In this document: one piece after another, positions 8,152-16,599 of the stretch | Position numbering within the stretch: the first letter of the stretch is position 1 | Layout: the number at the start of each line of letters is the position of its first letter | Translations under genes and position numbers: made by a program | Source of the DNA: an uncultured bacterium | GTDB taxonomy: Bacteria > Actinomycetota > Coriobacteriia > Coriobacteriales > Coriobacteriaceae | Assembly (NCBI GenBank): GCA_905215445.1 | Contig: CAJMPZ010000018.1 | Coordinates: 1 to 37,398 of the forward strand | Reading direction: 5' to 3' | Length of the DNA stretch: 37,398 bases | Notes under the pieces: model-generated | What the model was told of the DNA's origin: nothing | The model's input: the letters and a program-made list of their open reading frames with translations, nothing else | Databases searched by the model: none

Positions 8152-10005
8152 ATGCCCGAGAAGATTGAAGAGCTGGTACGCGCTGCGCTTGCTGCGGCCC
8201 AGGAGGCCGGCGACCTTTCCGCATTTGAACTTGACGATTGCGCTATCGAGCGACCGGCTGACACTTCTCATGGCGAGTGGACCTCTACCATGGCCCTGAA
8301 GTCCGCCAAGCTGGCCCACTGCGCCCCGCGCAAGATCGCCGAGGCCATCGTTGCCCATATGCCCGAGGATCCCGCGATCGAGAAGGTTGAGATCGCAGGC
8401 CCCGGTTTCATCAACTTCTACCTCTCCGTTGCCGTCAAGAATGCCATCTTTGGCGAGGCTCGCGAGAAGGGCATGGACTTCGCTAAGTCCAACGTCGGTG
8501 GTGGTCTGAAGACCCAGGTCGAGTTCGTTTCCGCCAACCCCGTCGGCCCCATGCACATCGGCCACGGCCGCTGGGCCGCGCTGGGCGATTCGCTCTGCCG
8601 CGTTATGGACCACGCCGGTTACGACATCCAGCGTGAGTTCTACATCAATGACCACGGCTCTCAGATGAACACCTTCGGCAACTCCATCAGCACGCGCTAT
8701 ATGCAGCTTGCCGACATCATCGCCAAGCAGGGCGTTGATATCGAGGAGGCTCACAAGCTGCTGATCGCCGACCGTGACGCCTTTGTTGCCGACGAGAACG
8801 ACGAGCACCCCGAGACCCATCCGTATCAGGACAACTTTGCCGAGACCTTGGGCAAGGACTCTTACGGCGGCGACTACATCATCGACGAGGCCGCCGAGTT
8901 CTGGCGCACCGACGGCGATAAGTGGGTCAACGCCGATCCTCAGGAGCGCATGGAGAGCTTCCGCGAGCGCGGCTATGTAAAGATGGTCGATAACATGCGC
9001 GACCTCTGCCACGCCGTCAACTGCGACTTCGATCGTTGGTACTCCGAGCGCTCGCTGTACGTGAAGGACACCGAGGGCGAGACCGCCGGCACCTCCGCCG
9101 TCGACCGCGCTTTTGAGAAGCTCGACAAGATGGGCTACCTCTACACCAAGGACGGCGCCCTGTGGTTCCGCTCCACCGACCTGGGCGATGACAAGGACCG
9201 CGTCCTGATCAAGTCCGACGGCGAGTACACCTACTTCGCCTCCGACGTTGCCTATCACTGGGATAAGTTCCAGCGCGTCGACCACGTCATCGACATCTGG
9301 GGCGCCGACCACCACGGCTACATCGAGCGCGTCCGCTGCGTCTGCGACGCTCTTGGCTATCCCGGAAAGTTTGAGGTTCTGCTGGGCCAGCTCGTCAACC
9401 TGCTGCGCAACGGCAAGCCCGTCCGTATGTCCAAGCGCAAGGGCACCATGGTGACCCTGCAGGAGCTCGTCGACGAGGTCGGTTCCGATGCCGCTCGCTA
9501 CACGCTCATCTCCAAGAGCTCCAACCAGATGGTCGACTTCGACATCGAGGCCGTTAAGAAGCGCGACAACTCCAACCCGGTGTACTACGTGCAGTACGCT
9601 CACGCTCGCGTCTGCTCCATCCTGCGCCGTGCCGCTGACGTAACGCCTGAGCAGGCCGACGAGATGGGCATGAAGGCCGTTGCCGCCAAGGCCATCGGTG
9701 AGAACGTCGATTACTCGCTGTTGACCGACCCGACCGAGCTCGCCCTTTCGCGTAAGCTCAACGAGCTCACCGACCTGATCGCCAGCTGCGCTCGCGACCG
9801 CGCCCCGTTCCGTCTGACGCACTTTGCCGAGGAACTCGCTGGTGACTTCCACAGCTTCTATGCTGCCTGCCAGGTGCTGCCGAGCGAGGGCCGTCCCGTC
9901 GACCCCGAGCTTTCGCGTGCCCGTCTGGCCGCTTGCGACGCCGTCCGCGTGACGCTCGCCCTGGTGCTCACCCTCGTTGGTGTCTCCGCTCCCGAGCAGA
10001 TGTAA
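8152..10005 (+). CDS. argS: arginyl-tRNA synthetase
   Basis: Class I aminoacyl-tRNA synthetase that charges tRNA-Arg. 617 residues from ATG 8152, which follows a near-perfect AAGGAGG; an open frame continues upstream but has no comparable start signal. Domains in order: N-terminal Arg-tRNA-synthetase additional domain (about 1-100), catalytic Rossmann core with HIGH (135-138, in PMHIGHGR) and a KMSKS-equivalent VRMSKRKG (about 424-431), then a DALR-type anticodon-binding domain ending in APEQM. No T-box is recognisable in the leader. A terminator follows at 10053. Confidence 0.97.
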   Translation: MPEKIEELVRAALAAAQEAGDLSAFELDDCAIERPADTSHGEWTSTMALKSAKLAHCAPRKIAEAIVAHMPEDPAIEKVEIAGPGFINFYLSVAVKNAIFGEAREKGMDFAKSNVGGGLKTQVEFVSANPVGPMHIGHGRWAALGDSLCRVMDHAGYDIQREFYINDHGSQMNTFGNSISTRYMQLADIIAKQGVDIEEAHKLLIADRDAFVADENDEHPETHPYQDNFAETLGKDSYGGDYIIDEAAEFWRTDGDKWVNADPQERMESFRERGYVKMVDNMRDLCHAVNCDFDRWYSERSLYVKDTEGETAGTSAVDRAFEKLDKMGYLYTKDGALWFRSTDLGDDKDRVLIKSDGEYTYFASDVAYHWDKFQRVDHVIDIWGADHHGYIERVRCVCDALGYPGKFEVLLGQLVNLLRNGKPVRMSKRKGTMVTLQELVDEVGSDAARYTLISKSSNQMVDFDIEAVKKRDNSNPVYYVQYAHARVCSILRRAADVTPEQADEMGMKAVAAKAIGENVDYSLLTDPTELALSRKLNELTDLIASCARDRAPFRLTHFAEELAGDFHSFYAACQVLPSEGRPVDPELSRARLAACDAVRVTLALVLTLVGVSAPEQM

Positions 10006-10052
10006 GCTACGGGTCATTTGACCGCGCAGGTTTGGTTTAACTGAGCCTTGAA

Positions 10053-10085
10053 AGTCCGATCTCCCATATGGAGGTCGGGCTTTTT
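10053..10085 (+). terminator. terminator of argS
   Basis: Hairpin agtccgatctcc / ggaggtcgggct (12 bp with G-U pairs), loop catat, followed by ctttttg. Confidence 0.85.
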
Positions 10086-10132
10086 GCGTTTGGTGAGACT
10101 ATTTGGTTTGCTGGGAAATGCTACCAAATCGC

Positions 10133-10280
10133 AACTATACCGGTTTACGGGGCTGAATCGCCAACTGGCGACCATGGTGCCAATGGCAAAATTAAACCCG
10201 CAGGTAGATGGCTTATTGTTTCTAGAAAATGCAGGGCATGGTTGGCTTGCAGCATTCTGGCCCCGTAATCCGGCGTAGTT
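10133..10280. repeat. structured palindromic element, copy A
   Basis: Imperfect inverted repeat: the 5' arm (10133 to about 10181) and 3' arm (10234-10280) pair over some 40 nt (shared ccgg-ttacggggc and accatg blocks). Between them lies a 52-nt core (10191-10242) that starts attaaa and contains ccgcaggtag and ends gggcatggt. The core matches copy B (10418-10469) at 39 of 52 positions. No coding frame of note. It could be a structured RNA or an extragenic palindrome; the orientation of transcription is unknown. Confidence 0.65.
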
Positions 10281-10289
10281 TTGAAAATT

Positions 10290-10358
10290 GTCCCTTGGGG
10301 ACGGAGGAAAATGGATCATTTTTGTCTCGCGGAGGGGTGGCGGGATACCGTCCGCCAC
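10290..10358. other. two small hairpins between palindromic elements
   Basis: gtccc/gggac with loop ttg (10290-10302), another GGGAC-core element, is followed by gtggcgg/ccgccac with an 8-nt loop (10337-10358). No T-run follows, so these are not convincing terminators. Confidence 0.5.
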
Positions 10359-10364
10359 GAATTG

Positions 10365-10502
10365 GGCTCATCTCCTACGTTTGGACGCATATCCCGAACC
10401 ATGCCGAAAAGTACGATATTAAAACCGCAGGTAGCAGACTCGTTGTTTTTGAAAAAACAAGGGTATGGTCAGGGGCTCGGGTGCAAACGTAGTAGATGGG
10501 CG
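10365..10502. repeat. structured palindromic element, copy B
   Basis: The 5' arm (10365-10404) pairs with the 3' arm (10461-10501) at about 29 of 40 positions (catct-ctacgtttg opposite caaacgtag-agatg, and accatgcc opposite gggtatggt). The core 10418-10469 is related to copy A and contains an inner 8-bp hairpin ttgttttt-ga-aaaaacaa (10443-10460). The arms are unlike those of copy A in sequence, yet pairing within the copy is kept. Confidence 0.65.
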
Positions 10503-10575
10503 CGATTTGTGGCGCGGCTATTCCGGGTGCCACGGCTTCACTCCTCTGGCGCGACATTTCAAGGCGCTTTTGAGG

Positions 10576-10620
10576 AGGAGTGTCCCTGATGACTGGGCGT
10601 TTAAGAACGTCCAATGACTA
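10576..10620. repeat. diverged GTCCC-core double repeat
   Basis: aggagtgtccc (10576-10586) then, after about 20 nt, aagaacgtcc followed by aatgacta. Each half ends in a similar atgact tract. This is the same layout and orientation as the reverse complement of 3677-3725. It ends two bases before the rho promoter. Confidence 0.55.
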
Positions 10621-10622
10621 AG

Positions 10623-10650
10623 TTGCAGGTGGTTGCGGTTGTGTTACACT
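10623..10650 (+). promoter_or_regulatory. promoter of rho
   Basis: TTGCAG (10623-10628), 16-bp spacer and TACACT (10645-10650) with a TGTG just before the -10. It predicts a leader of about 137 nt before the GTG start, room for the autogenous Rho-dependent attenuation known for rho genes elsewhere. A 15-codon open frame (ATG 10754 to TGA 10801) overlaps the rho start out of frame but has a poorly spaced ribosome site. Confidence 0.6.
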
Positions 10651-10793
10651 AACGCTGCGTATATGACGCAATCATCTCGATACAGATCAATGATGTCCGT
10701 CGTTTTGAACGGAACTAGACTGTTTAGCCGCCCTGAAGGTTTATGCAGGGAGCATGCGATCACAGGGCTTGAAAAGAAAGTTGAGCAAACACT

Positions 10794-13349
10794 GTGTCTG
10801 ATCAACAGCAAGAAAACGAAATAACGACGACGCAGGCCGCTCCCGCTGCACCGGTTGCGTCGGACCAGGTCGCGGCGCCCGCGCAAGCCTCGGCTCCTGA
10901 GACGCCTAAGGCTGCTTCGACGCCTACGCCTGCAGCGGCTGAGAAGGCCGTGCCTGCAACTGGTGAGGAGGCTGCTCCGGCAAAGCCCAAGCGTACGCGC
11001 CGCACGACCAGGCCTGCCGCTGACGGCGAGGAGGTCACCAAGCCCAAGCGCCGTACCACGCGCACGACGCGCGCCAAGCGCACCGTTGCAGCTGACTCCT
11101 CGGCGCCGATTTCCGATGAGGTCGCACAGGCACGTGCGTTGGCGCAGATTAGCGAGGCTCAGGTGGTGCGCGCCCGCCGTCGTGCTGCCGAGCGCGAGGC
11201 CGCGGCTCTGACCGAGCTCGCAGCTCCGTCTGTGCCCGAGACGCCTGCCGCCGACCAGCCGACCGAGAAGCCGGCACCGCGCACACGCCGTCGCACGGCT
11301 GCTAAGGCCGAGCAGGTTGCTGAACAGGTAACCCCCGAGCTCACCGAGGCTTCGGTTCGTTCCGCGGCAGGGGAGGGCGCATCGCCTGCTGAGCCCGCTG
11401 CGCCTGTCGAGGCCAGCGAAGTTCCCGTTGTTGATCCGGCTTTGCGCCCGCACCGTCGCGGTCGCAAGCCCAAGGCCTTCGTCGAGGCAGAGAAGGCCGC
11501 AGCCGCAGCCGCAGCCGCTCGGGATGCTGCGGCGACCGCCGAGTCTGCAACCGCTGCCGACGCACTCGTCCAGGATGCTACGACTTCCGAGGCCGCTCCC
11601 GCCGATGTCGAGCCCGCCGACGTCCGTCCTGGTCGCAGCCATCGTACTGCTGCTAAGCGCACGTCCAAGGCCAAGGCTGCCAAGAAGGGTTCGTCCGAGG
11701 ATTCCGCCGAGACGACCGCCGATGCATCGACTGATGCCGCCGAGCCCCAGGACGTCGAACAGCCTGCGTCCGAGAAGCCCAAGCGCGGTCGTAAGAAGTC
11801 CGCTAAGGCCAAGGCGTCCGAGCAGCAGGCTGATGTCGAAGCGCAGGTCGATTCCGGCGCCGAGGCCAATGACGCCGCTGCGGCCAATGCCGACGCCGCC
11901 GCAACCGATGGCGCCGCGCCCGCTGAGGCCGATGACAACGCTCGCCCCAACCGTCGCCAGCACAAGCGCAACGAGGAGCGCAACGAGCGCAAGGACGAGC
12001 GCAACAACGACCGTCGCAACCGCCAGCGCGATCGCAAACAGCGCAACAAGGAGCGTAACGCCGCCCCCACCGAGCCCACGCTTTCGCGTGAGGAGCTCGC
12101 TGCCATGAAGGTCGCCGAACTTCGCGAGAAGGCCAAGGAGTTCGAGATCGAGACCACCGGCAAGAAGAAAGCCGAGCTCGTCGAGGAGATCTACGTCACC
12201 GCCGCGAAGGCCGAGGGCTTCCGCGACATCAAGGGCATCCTGCAGATTCGCCCGGACAGCTCCGGCATCATCCATGCCCATGGCTACATGAAGTCCAACG
12301 ACGACGCCTTCGTGCCCGCCTACCTCATCCGCTCCGCGCGCCTGCGCACGGGCGACGTCATCGAGGGCTCGCTGCGCCCCTCGCGTGGCGGCGACAAGCG
12401 CGCCGGCCTCGCCAAAATCACGACCGTCAACGGTCTGGACCCCGAGCAGATTCGCAACCGCCCCAAGTTTGGTGACCTCACCCCGGTCTATCCCAACGAG
12501 CCGCTGCGCATGGAGCACGGCAAGGACTCCATTACCGGTCGCGCCATCGACATCGTGTCGCCGATCGGCAAGGGTCAGCGTGGCTTGATCGTGTCCCCGC
12601 CCAAGGCCGGCAAGACCACGATCCTCAAGAAGATTTGCCAGTCTATCTCGATTAACAACCCCGAGGTGCACCTCATCTGCCTGCTCGTCGACGAGCGCCC
12701 CGAAGAGGTCACCGATATGCAGCGTTCCATCAAGGGCGAGGTTGTGGCGTCGACCTTCGATATGCCCGCCGACAACCACACTCGCGTGGCAGAGCTCGTC
12801 ATCGAGCGCGCCAAGCGCATCGTGGAGCTGGGCGGCGATGTTGTGGTGGTGCTCGACTCCATCACGCGTCTTGCCCGCGCCTACAACTTGGCGGCGCCCG
12901 CCTCAGGCCGCATCCTTTCGGGCGGCGTCGATTCGGCGGCACTGTATCCTCCCAAGCGCTTCCTGGGCGCAGCCCGTAATATCGAGAACGGCGGCTCGCT
13001 CACCATCCTGGCCTCTGCCCTCATCGACACCGGTTCCAAGATGGACGAGGTCATCTTTGAGGAGTTCAAGGGCACCGGCAACATGGAGCTTAAGCTCGAC
13101 CGCGACCTGGCCGACCGCCGCATCTTCCCGGCTATCGACCCCGTTGCCTCCGGTACGCGTAACGAGGACCTGTTGGTCGACGAGCAGATGCGTCCGTTTG
13201 TTTTTGGTCTGCGTCGCATTCTTGCCGGCATGAACAACACCGAGCGCGCAGCCGCATCGTTTATCAAGGGTCTTAAGGGCACCAACACCAACCAGGAATT
13301 CTTGGTGCGTTCGGCCAAAAAACACAGCGACTACGAGCAGACGTTCTAG
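10794..13349 (+). CDS. rho: transcription termination factor Rho with long disordered N-terminal extension
   Basis: Hexameric RNA-dependent ATPase/translocase that ends transcription. 851 residues from GTG 10794, about twice the E. coli length. Residues 1 to about 428 are low-complexity: Ala/Pro/Glu/Thr with Lys-Arg patches (KPKRTRRTTR, KPKRGRKKSAKAK), then an Asn/Arg/Asp/Lys tract (RNERKDERNNDRRNRQRDRK) just before the core. The core starts near LSREELAAMKVAELREKAKE (Rho N-terminal helical domain), then the OB-fold RNA-binding region, Walker A PPKAGKTT (602-609), Walker B VVVVLDS (about 683-689) and a Q-loop GRILSGGVDS. All catalytic parts look intact. Extensions are common in high-GC Gram-positives, but about 430 residues is at the long end. 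No strong ribosome site precedes the GTG, so the exact start is less sure than the product. Confidence 0.95.
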   Translation: MSDQQQENEITTTQAAPAAPVASDQVAAPAQASAPETPKAASTPTPAAAEKAVPATGEEAAPAKPKRTRRTTRPAADGEEVTKPKRRTTRTTRAKRTVAADSSAPISDEVAQARALAQISEAQVVRARRRAAEREAAALTELAAPSVPETPAADQPTEKPAPRTRRRTAAKAEQVAEQVTPELTEASVRSAAGEGASPAEPAAPVEASEVPVVDPALRPHRRGRKPKAFVEAEKAAAAAAAARDAAATAESATAADALVQDATTSEAAPADVEPADVRPGRSHRTAAKRTSKAKAAKKGSSEDSAETTADASTDAAEPQDVEQPASEKPKRGRKKSAKAKASEQQADVEAQVDSGAEANDAAAANADAAATDGAAPAEADDNARPNRRQHKRNEERNERKDERNNDRRNRQRDRKQRNKERNAAPTEPTLSREELAAMKVAELREKAKEFEIETTGKKKAELVEEIYVTAAKAEGFRDIKGILQIRPDSSGIIHAHGYMKSNDDAFVPAYLIRSARLRTGDVIEGSLRPSRGGDKRAGLAKITTVNGLDPEQIRNRPKFGDLTPVYPNEPLRMEHGKDSITGRAIDIVSPIGKGQRGLIVSPPKAGKTTILKKICQSISINNPEVHLICLLVDERPEEVTDMQRSIKGEVVASTFDMPADNHTRVAELVIERAKRIVELGGDVVVVLDSITRLARAYNLAAPASGRILSGGVDSAALYPPKRFLGAARNIENGGSLTILASALIDTGSKMDEVIFEEFKGTGNMELKLDRDLADRRIFPAIDPVASGTRNEDLLVDEQMRPFVFGLRRILAGMNNTERAAASFIKGLKGTNTNQEFLVRSAKKHSDYEQTF

Positions 13350-13387
13350 GTTGTCATCCACACGCAGCGATAGCCATCAATGCGATA

Positions 13388-13418
13388 AAGGGTCGGGGCT
13401 TTGAGCCTCGGCCCTTTT
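13388..13418 (+). terminator. terminator of rho
   Basis: Hairpin agggtcggggct / agcctcggccct with loop ttg and G-U pairs, followed by tttt. Confidence 0.8.
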
Positions 13419-13496
13419 CCATATCGCCGCTCCGCGCTTATTTTAACCACAAGACCGACGAGCAGCAGGTTTCCCGTTTCAATCCGACATCGTCGC

Positions 13497-13525
13497 TTGC
13501 AATCGACGGGGCGGTTTCGCATAAT
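13497..13525 (+). promoter_or_regulatory. promoter of the 13662-15519 gene pair
   Basis: TTGCAA (13497-13502), 17-bp spacer, CATAAT (13520-13525). The leader of about 130 nt holds a small ggggc-ata-gcccc hairpin near 13580; no riboswitch class is recognised. Confidence 0.6.
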
Positions 13526-13661
13526 AGCTTTTAAGCTTCGCGACGGAAAACGCAGATGAAACGAACCATATACCGTTGCTTTGGGGCATAGCCCCGCTTC
13601 ATCTTCTCTCGCGCAGCCAACTGAATGATGCGATTTGGGTGCTGGAAGATGGGGAGAGCTC

Positions 13662-15062
13662 ATGGCTTCTTCTGATGCAACACAACGAGCAGTCCTTGCC
13701 GGACTTTCGTGCGGGATCGGCCTTGCCGCTCCCGTGGTTATGTATGCCGCGACGCTGCCGTTTTCATCGGTGAACGAGACGGTCGTGGCGGGTGCGGTTC
13801 CCTTCGCCGTGGGCGCGGTGGCGGGCGTGGGTATCTATGCCGCCTCGCTGGGTATCTCCGAGTATCGTGCGCAGCGTGAAGAGCGTCTGTTCCAGCCCGA
13901 TGCCATGGGCGGTGCCGCCAATCTCAATCAGCATCAAAGCGAGTTCAAGACCGCCTCGATTCCAGCTCAGCAGCAGGATGCTACTCCTTACGCTGCGGCT
14001 TCTGCTTCTCAGGCTCAGTCGGAGCAGTCTACCTCGGCATTCCTTTCCGGCCTGACTGGTGCGTTCCAGCGCCGTCATGCCGATGATGGTGTCCCTACCA
14101 TCGCTCGAGCCGCAGATGCTATGGACGAGGACGAGGCTTGGTCCATGATCGACAGTATGCTCGACGACGATTCGCCGGTGAGCTGCGACCCTGCACACTC
14201 GCGCGACGTCTATCAAGTCGCCATCGACGAGCTCACCAATGGCGGGCAGACCGGCTCCTTCAATCGCGACGACATCGCCGCCGCGGCACGCGCCGTGTCT
14301 GGCTCCCAGGCCGCCCCTGCGGGCAGCACGGCGGCTTTCGTGGCACTCGTTGCCAACGCGGCAGCCAATAACGCCTACAACGCTACCTCGGCGGACGCGA
14401 ACGCTTCTGCCGACAATTCGTACGTTGATGAAGCCATGGCTGCGGACGAGGAGGCCGTTGCCGCCCGCCGTGCCGCCGAAAGCTCGCTGTGGGGCGCTCC
14501 TGCCCAGCAGCAGGCGGCCGAGGCTGCGCCGTACAATGCAAACCTCGCCAGCATGCCTATCATCTCCGGTGCCGCGGACATCGATCTCGATGACCTCGAT
14601 GAGCCTGCAGCCATCACCGCATCGATTGATGCCCAAGATCGCATCGACACCGGCGACCTTCCGGACGCCTCGCTCGAGGTTGATGTCCCCATGGCCGATT
14701 ACTCGGGCCACGAGGACATGTGGGCCGCCGCCACCGCGATTCTGGATGAGATTGACGAGCCTGCTCCTGTTGTAGCGCCCGCTCCCGTCGCTGCCCCTCA
14801 GCCTGCTGCCCCCGCCTATGTCGGCCGTCACAGCGCTGTGTTCCCCGAGGATACCGCCCGTATCTCGCGCGAGAGCATCGAGCGAGCCGAGGCTATTGCC
14901 GCCGGCATTATGGAAAATCGTCGTCACGAGCGCGTCAATCAGATCCTCGAGGAAGAGATCGAGCGCCTGCAGTCCTCTACCGCCAAGCGTACGGGCCGTG
15001 CCTATCTGAGCGTTATCGAGGGCGGTACCGCCAGCTTTGCGCCGCTCCGCGCGGAGGCATAA
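13662..15062 (+). CDS. two-TM protein with long acidic cytosolic tail
   Basis: Function not recognised. 466 residues from ATG 13662, which follows GGGGAG; a GTG/ATG upstream lacks a ribosome site. Two hydrophobic helices at about 11-33 and 41-63 form an N-terminal membrane hairpin, followed by EYRAQREERLF. Residues about 70-390 are low-complexity and strongly acidic, rich in Ala, Asp, Ser and Gln, with blocks such as DIDLDDLDE and a Pro/Ala/Val stretch near 365-385. The C-terminus (about 405-445) is a predicted coiled coil (ESIERAEAIAAGIMENRRH, then QILEEEIERLQ). The layout resembles membrane-tethered scaffold proteins. The VanZ-like gene begins 7 bp after its stop, so the two are surely one operon. 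Confidence 0.8.
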   Translation: MASSDATQRAVLAGLSCGIGLAAPVVMYAATLPFSSVNETVVAGAVPFAVGAVAGVGIYAASLGISEYRAQREERLFQPDAMGGAANLNQHQSEFKTASIPAQQQDATPYAAASASQAQSEQSTSAFLSGLTGAFQRRHADDGVPTIARAADAMDEDEAWSMIDSMLDDDSPVSCDPAHSRDVYQVAIDELTNGGQTGSFNRDDIAAAARAVSGSQAAPAGSTAAFVALVANAAANNAYNATSADANASADNSYVDEAMAADEEAVAARRAAESSLWGAPAQQQAAEAAPYNANLASMPIISGAADIDLDDLDEPAAITASIDAQDRIDTGDLPDASLEVDVPMADYSGHEDMWAAATAILDEIDEPAPVVAPAPVAAPQPAAPAYVGRHSAVFPEDTARISRESIERAEAIAAGIMENRRHERVNQILEEEIERLQSSTAKRTGRAYLSVIEGGTASFAPLRAEA

Positions 15063-15069
15063 CTTCTGC

Positions 15070-15519
15070 ATGGTTAAGATCAATCGAAACTGGGCGGTCG
15101 TGACCTGCCTGATGGCGCTCTTGATCTGGGGCAATTCGCTGGTTCCCGGCTCGGGGTCGGGCTCGCTGAGCCTAACGGTTATGGAAGCTATTCGCTGTTT
15201 CTTGCACGGCGTGGGACTTCCATATGAATGGGTGACCAACTTTGTTGTTCGCAAGTGCGCGCATTTTTCCGAGTATATGGTGCTCGGCATCCTGGCAACG
15301 CACGCCTTTGATTTTGAGGGCCGGCGCACCTTTGACGTGCTGCTGCCCACGGCGGTGTTCCTGCTGCTGATTCCTTCGATCGACGAGACGATTCAGCTCT
15401 TTGTGCCGGGACGCGCCGGCATGATCACCGATGTGATGATCGACTGCTGTGGAGCGGCAACGGGCGTTGTGCTCCGATATCTCTTACGGTTGCTGATGCA
15501 CGCCAAAAAAGCCGCCTAG
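15070..15519 (+). CDS. VanZ-like membrane protein
   Basis: 149 residues from ATG 15070, with GCGGAGG 12 nt upstream inside the previous gene. VanZ-family features: hydrophobic helices at about 8-25, 62-80 and 90-106, the conserved VRKCAHFSEYMVLG segment, and the DETIQLFVPGRAGMITDVMI signature followed by a Gly-rich helix. VanZ proteins are associated with low-level teicoplanin resistance and cell-envelope functions; the biochemical role is unknown. The stop codon is within the stem of the following terminator. Confidence 0.9.
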   Translation: MVKINRNWAVVTCLMALLIWGNSLVPGSGSGSLSLTVMEAIRCFLHGVGLPYEWVTNFVVRKCAHFSEYMVLGILATHAFDFEGRRTFDVLLPTAVFLLLIPSIDETIQLFVPGRAGMITDVMIDCCGAATGVVLRYLLRLLMHAKKAA

Positions 15520-15551
15520 GACGTATTGTTTGGTCCTAGGCGGCCTTTTTT
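15511..15551. terminator. bidirectional terminator between vanZ-like and ROK genes
   Basis: Perfect 12-bp stem gccgcctaggac (15511-15522) / 15533-15544, 10-nt loop, then six T; a run of six A on the left side serves the minus strand. It ends the plus-strand pair and the convergent ROK gene. Confidence 0.9.
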
Positions 15552-15633
15552 ATTTGAGGGCTTATATGAGGCGTGGTGGCGTCGTTCCATAGGTCGGATT
15601 TGCCGAGCACACCACGCCCTGTGGGTACGCCTG

Positions 15634-16524
15634 TTACTGAAGCGCCTGTGCGCCCAGGGCCAGGCAGCCCATAATGCCCTGCTTGCCCTCGAGGCTGTTG
15701 TTGACGATGTAGGTATCGATGTCGTTGACCTCGGGCGTGACGATGTAGCCGTTGAGCATCTCGGCGCACTTCTTGCGCGCAAGCGGCACGATGGGGGTGT
15801 GGTCGGCCACGCCGCCGCCGATGACGATCTTCTGCGGGGCATAGCACAGCGTGTAGGTCATGAGCGCCTGCGCCAGGTAGCCGGCGAGCAGGTCCATGGC
15901 CTCCGGGTCGTCGGCCATGTCTCCGGCGCTCTTGCCGTCCCAGCGCTTTTTGACGCTGGGGCCGGCGATGAGGCCCTCGAGGCAGTTGTCGTGGAAGGGG
16001 CAGGCGCTGTGCTCGCCAATGGTGTCGCGCGGGTCGCGCGTGACCAGGATGTGACCGGCCTCGGGGTGCATCATGCCGTGCACGAGCTTACCGCCCGAGA
16101 GCACACCGGCGCCCACGCCGGTGCCGATGGTCAGGTAGACCACATCGGTGAGGCCCTTGGCGCAACCAAAGGTGACCTCGCCCAGGCAGGCGACGTTGAC
16201 GTCGGTGTCGTAGCCGCAGGGGATATTGAGCTCGTTTTGGATAGTGCCCAGCAGGTCAAAGTAGCGCCATGCCGTTTTGGGCGTCTCCAGGATCTTGCCG
16301 TATTGGGGCGAGGCAGGGTTGACTGCGGTGGGGCCAAAGGCGCCGATGCCCAGCGCGGCGATGCCCTTGTCGGCAAACCATGCGTTGACGGCCTCAACGG
16401 TCTCCTGCGGGGTCGTGGTCGCGATCTGCTCACGCTCCAGGACCGTACCGTCTGCATAGCCCGTGGCGCAGACCATCTTGGTGCCGCCGGCCTCGAGCGC
16501 TCCGATAAGCTGCTGCTCTGCCAT
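15634..16524 (-). CDS. ROK-family fructokinase
   Basis: Cytosolic ATP-dependent sugar kinase, probably fructose to fructose-6-phosphate. 296 residues. N-terminal phosphate-binding ALEAGGTKMVCA (9-20), typical of the ROK fructokinase branch; catalytic Asp in GYDTDVN (104-110); LTIGTGVGAGV (131-141); zinc site His172-Cys175-His178-Cys181 (HSACPFHDNC) as in the Bacillus fructokinase. The family could also act on glucose or mannose; fructokinase is preferred because of the EAGGTK/CPFH pattern. No sugar transporter is adjacent. Minus-strand -10 TATACT at 16563-16568 and ribosome site AGAGGAA precede it. Confidence 0.88.
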   Translation of the reverse strand: MAEQQLIGALEAGGTKMVCATGYADGTVLEREQIATTTPQETVEAVNAWFADKGIAALGIGAFGPTAVNPASPQYGKILETPKTAWRYFDLLGTIQNELNIPCGYDTDVNVACLGEVTFGCAKGLTDVVYLTIGTGVGAGVLSGGKLVHGMMHPEAGHILVTRDPRDTIGEHSACPFHDNCLEGLIAGPSVKKRWDGKSAGDMADDPEAMDLLAGYLAQALMTYTLCYAPQKIVIGGGVADHTPIVPLARKKCAEMLNGYIVTPEVNDIDTYIVNNSLEGKQGIMGCLALGAQALQ

Positions 16525-16599
16525 AATGTTCCTCTTTCTGGGACGAGTTGCTCCTTCTTTAAAGTATAGCGCTCTAAAAAATAAATGAGGTCGCTATAA

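Noticed and set aside
8134..10017. Long open frame (627 codons) antisense to argS
   Set aside because: It mirrors the codon pattern of argS, a common by-product of high-GC genes. No ribosome site and no family resemblance.
10644..12779. Long open frame (711 codons) antisense to rho
   Set aside because: Gly/Leu/Arg-rich translation caused by the biased codons of the Rho extension; it also crosses the rho promoter. Not a gene.
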